A stretch of DNA of 64,000 nucleotides, taken from Saccharopolyspora erythraea NRRL 2338 (GTDB lineage Bacteria > Actinomycetota > Actinomycetes > Mycobacteriales > Pseudonocardiaceae). Numbering within the stretch: the stretch's first letter is position 1; every line of letters begins with the position of its first letter. The notes below the pieces were generated by a model that was not told the DNA's origin, did no database searches, and was given only the letters and a program-made list of their open reading frames with translations. Position numbers and translations under genes: made by a program. Shown in pieces: positions 62,755-64,000 of this stretch. Where the stretch lies: contig NC_009142.1 in NCBI RefSeq assembly GCF_000062885.1, positions 4,143,584 to 4,207,583 on the forward strand, written 5' to 3'.

Positions 62755-62966
62755 CTCCCCCTCTGTCAATGTCCGCTGCGCGAACGCCTGAGAGCTTCAC
62801 CCGGATCGCACCCGGGCTTGCACCGTCGGCGGGGTCACCACTGCCGTGACGACCCGCTTTCCAGAGGTATCTCGCCCGCGCGGTCCGGTTGGCCTGAGAG
62901 GTTGTCGGGGAGTGGTTGCTCCTTCGGCGCCGCACCGGTGTCCTACCGGCGCGGACTCTCCCGCGC
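62754..62966 (-). promoter_or_regulatory. Tandem glycine riboswitch
   Basis: On the minus strand the first aptamer shows CGGGAGAG, CGCCGAAGGAGCAA and CTCTCAGGCC (62900-62891). The second shows CTCTGGAAAGC (62867-62857), CGCCGACGGTGCAAGC, GCTCTCAGGCG (62795-62785) and the closing GACAGAGGGGGAGG. These are the standard conserved elements of the gcvT-type motif, two copies joined by a short linker. It lies 58 bases before gcvP; glycine binding should turn expression on. Confidence 0.92.
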
Positions 62967-63077
62967 GGGGTCTGCGATGCAGGGAAGCCTACCTGATCTG
63001 GAGGCGTGGGAGGACCCTCGCACCACGCCCGGCGGCCACGCACCGCACCCATCCGGCCCATCGGCCTCCGCCGGGTG

Positions 63078-63644
63078 TCAGCCGGTCTGGCGGTCCCGGC
63101 GGCGGCGTGCCAGCTCGTCGGTGGCCGACGTGGTGACCTCCACACCGTCGGCGCGCTCCGCGGGGAACTCGTGGATGGTTCCGCTGATCTCCCGCATCGC
63201 CCCGCTGACGGCGATGCCGAAAACCCCCTGGCCGCCCTGCAGCAGGTCGACCACCTCCTCGGCGGAGGTGCACTCGTAGACGGTCGTGCCGTCGCTGAAC
63301 AGCGTGATCCTGGCCAGGTCCTGCACGCCGCGGTGGCGCAGGTGGTCCACGGCGACGCGGATGTTGTGCAGTGAAACACCGGTGTCCAGCAGTCGCTTGA
63401 CCACCTTGAGCACCAGGATGTCCTTGAACGAGTACAGGCGCTGGGAGCCCGAGCCCGCCGCACCTCTTATGGACGGCCCCACCAGCTTGGTGCGCGCCCA
63501 GTAGTCGAGCTGGCGGTAGGTGATACCCGCGATCTGGCAGGCGGCCGGACCGCGGTAGCCGACGAGCTCGTCCGGTAGCGAGGCGTCCGGGAACAGCTCA
63601 CCCTGCTCCGCGGCAGCATCCCGGTTGGGTGCCTGCTCGACCAC
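63078..63644 (-). CDS. resR: MerR-family transcriptional regulator, ResR/McdR (Rv1830) type
   Basis: A 188-residue MerR regulator. GYRGPAACQIAGITYRQLDY near residue 30 and YSFKDILVLKVVKRLLDTGV near 72 form the winged HTH; the rest (VYECTSAEEVVDLLQGGQGVFGIAVSGAMREI) is a conserved C-terminal domain strongly like M. tuberculosis Rv1830 as I recall it. GTG at 63644 follows GGGGAGG. As in mycobacteria it sits between the bifunctional nuclease gene and gcvP (Rv1829-Rv1830-Rv1832 order). Rv1830 affects cell growth and post-antibiotic recovery. Confidence 0.82.
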   Translation of the reverse strand: MVEQAPNRDAAAEQGELFPDASLPDELVGYRGPAACQIAGITYRQLDYWARTKLVGPSIRGAAGSGSQRLYSFKDILVLKVVKRLLDTGVSLHNIRVAVDHLRHRGVQDLARITLFSDGTTVYECTSAEEVVDLLQGGQGVFGIAVSGAMREISGTIHEFPAERADGVEVTTSATDELARRRRDRQTG

Positions 63645-63831
63645 GCCTGCCTCCCCTCGTCCGGCATGATGCCGACCGACCGCCAAGGCCCTGGACCGTG
63701 CGTGACTCAGGGCTGCGAACGCCCGCGCCGCACGAGCAGCTCGCACGGGAATCACAAGCGGGCGATTCGCGTGTCTTCGACGGTAAGCCCGCCCAGGGGG
63801 GAGGTCAACGCGACGCGCGGGGAGACGACGA

Positions 63832-63861
63832 GGCCCCCGGCGCGACCGCGCGCCGGGGGCC
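63832..63861 (-). terminator. Terminator-like hairpin after nuclease gene
   Basis: A 13-bp perfect stem (63832-63844 with 63849-63861) with a 4-base loop, extended by GACG/CGTC past a bulge, lies 27 bases past the stop of the truncated minus-strand gene. No T-run follows. Confidence 0.7.
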
Positions 63862-63887
63862 CGTCCAAGCCCGCACCGGGCGCCGGT

Positions 63888-64000
63888 TCAGGTGTCGGCG
63901 CCGCGGAAGTCCTCCGGCGAGACCGAGTCCAGGAACTCCCGGAACTTCTCGACCTCGTCCTCCTGCTCGTCCGGGATGATCAGCCCGGCCTCGTCGAGCA
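63888..64000 (-). CDS. Bifunctional nuclease family protein (DUF151), C-terminal end only
   Basis: Only the last 37 codons are in the window; the gene continues past 64000. The visible end contains IIPDEQEDEVEKFREFLDSV followed by SPEDF, an acidic tail typical of the actinobacterial DUF151 proteins such as Rv1829. Position next to a ResR-type gene supports this. The catalytic domain itself is not visible. Confidence 0.65.
   Translation of the reverse strand, partial: LDEAGLIIPDEQEDEVEKFREFLDSVSPEDFRGADT

Overview
This is a 64 kb stretch of a very GC-rich actinomycete chromosome with dense, short-spaced genes and frequent ATGA or GTGA start/stop overlaps. The gene content (ergothioneine operon, mycothiol-family DinB protein, F420-type reductase, ResR-type MerR, AcnR-type TetR, CtpH/CtpI-like giant P-type ATPase) points to Pseudonocardiales, most likely a Saccharopolyspora-like organism. 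That identification is inference. I saw no phage, insertion sequence, CRISPR array, tRNA or rRNA.

Layout. 0-5 kb: C-terminal part of a FAD/Fe-S oxidase, an SMP-30-type lactonase, MgtC, a VOC protein and a small methyltransferase. 5-11 kb, minus strand: a VWA / DUF58 / MoxR trio, a MobA-like nucleotidyltransferase and a secreted RipA-like NlpC/P60 hydrolase. 11-21.5 kb: a Sir2 deacylase, then a compact nitrate-assimilation operon (transporter, assimilatory nitrate reductase, FAD/[2Fe-2S] electron-transfer protein, NirB, NirD, NnaR-type regulator, sirohydrochlorin chelatase). 21.5-27 kb: a basic Ser/Thr/Ala/Arg-rich protein, a 1456-residue P-type ATPase with a decayed second ATPase module, and a 33-residue membrane peptide. 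27-38.5 kb: EamA exporter, aconitase, a decayed CtaG-like fragment, two Nudix hydrolases, a DinB2-type polymerase, a LacI-controlled MFS transporter, a TSUP permease, two coupled small genes and a methyltransferase. 38.5-45 kb: a terpenoid-cyclase-like barrel protein, an F420-type reductase, the egtABCD operon and the aconitase repressor AcnR. 45-50.7 kb: PLP decarboxylase, secreted tripeptidyl-peptidase-like hydrolase, POT peptide transporter and a DinB-fold protein. 50.9-64 kb: twin CBS/DUF21 membrane proteins, a membrane Ser/Thr kinase with an extracellular CBM6-like domain, a putative DNA glycosylase, a GNAT, a cobalt ECF transporter (cbiMNQO), a cysteine-free HesB-like protein, gcvP with a tandem glycine riboswitch, a ResR-type regulator, and the end of a bifunctional nuclease gene.

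How parts work together. Nitrate is imported, reduced by the molybdenum enzyme (for which MobA could supply the guanylylated cofactor), then reduced to ammonium by siroheme NirBD; CbiX supplies siroheme iron insertion and NnaR is the expected activator. The aconitase promoter carries a 16-bp match to the published AcnR operator, and acnR lies 13.5 kb away. The LacI gene is followed by an MFS gene whose promoter carries two head-to-tail copies of a perfect 12-bp palindrome.

Synteny, from memory of M. tuberculosis: VWA-DUF58-MoxR-Rip-Acn-AcnR matches Rv1481-Rv1474c but is interrupted here by the nitrate, P-type ATPase and egt modules. The right end (CBS pair, gcvP, MerR, nuclease) resembles Rv1842c-Rv1829.

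No wholly new system could be proved from sequence alone. The best candidates for new biology are the P-type ATPase cassette, the CBM6-tailed kinase, the DinB2-type polymerase with an aliphatic steric gate, and the coupled small genes near 37.3 kb.
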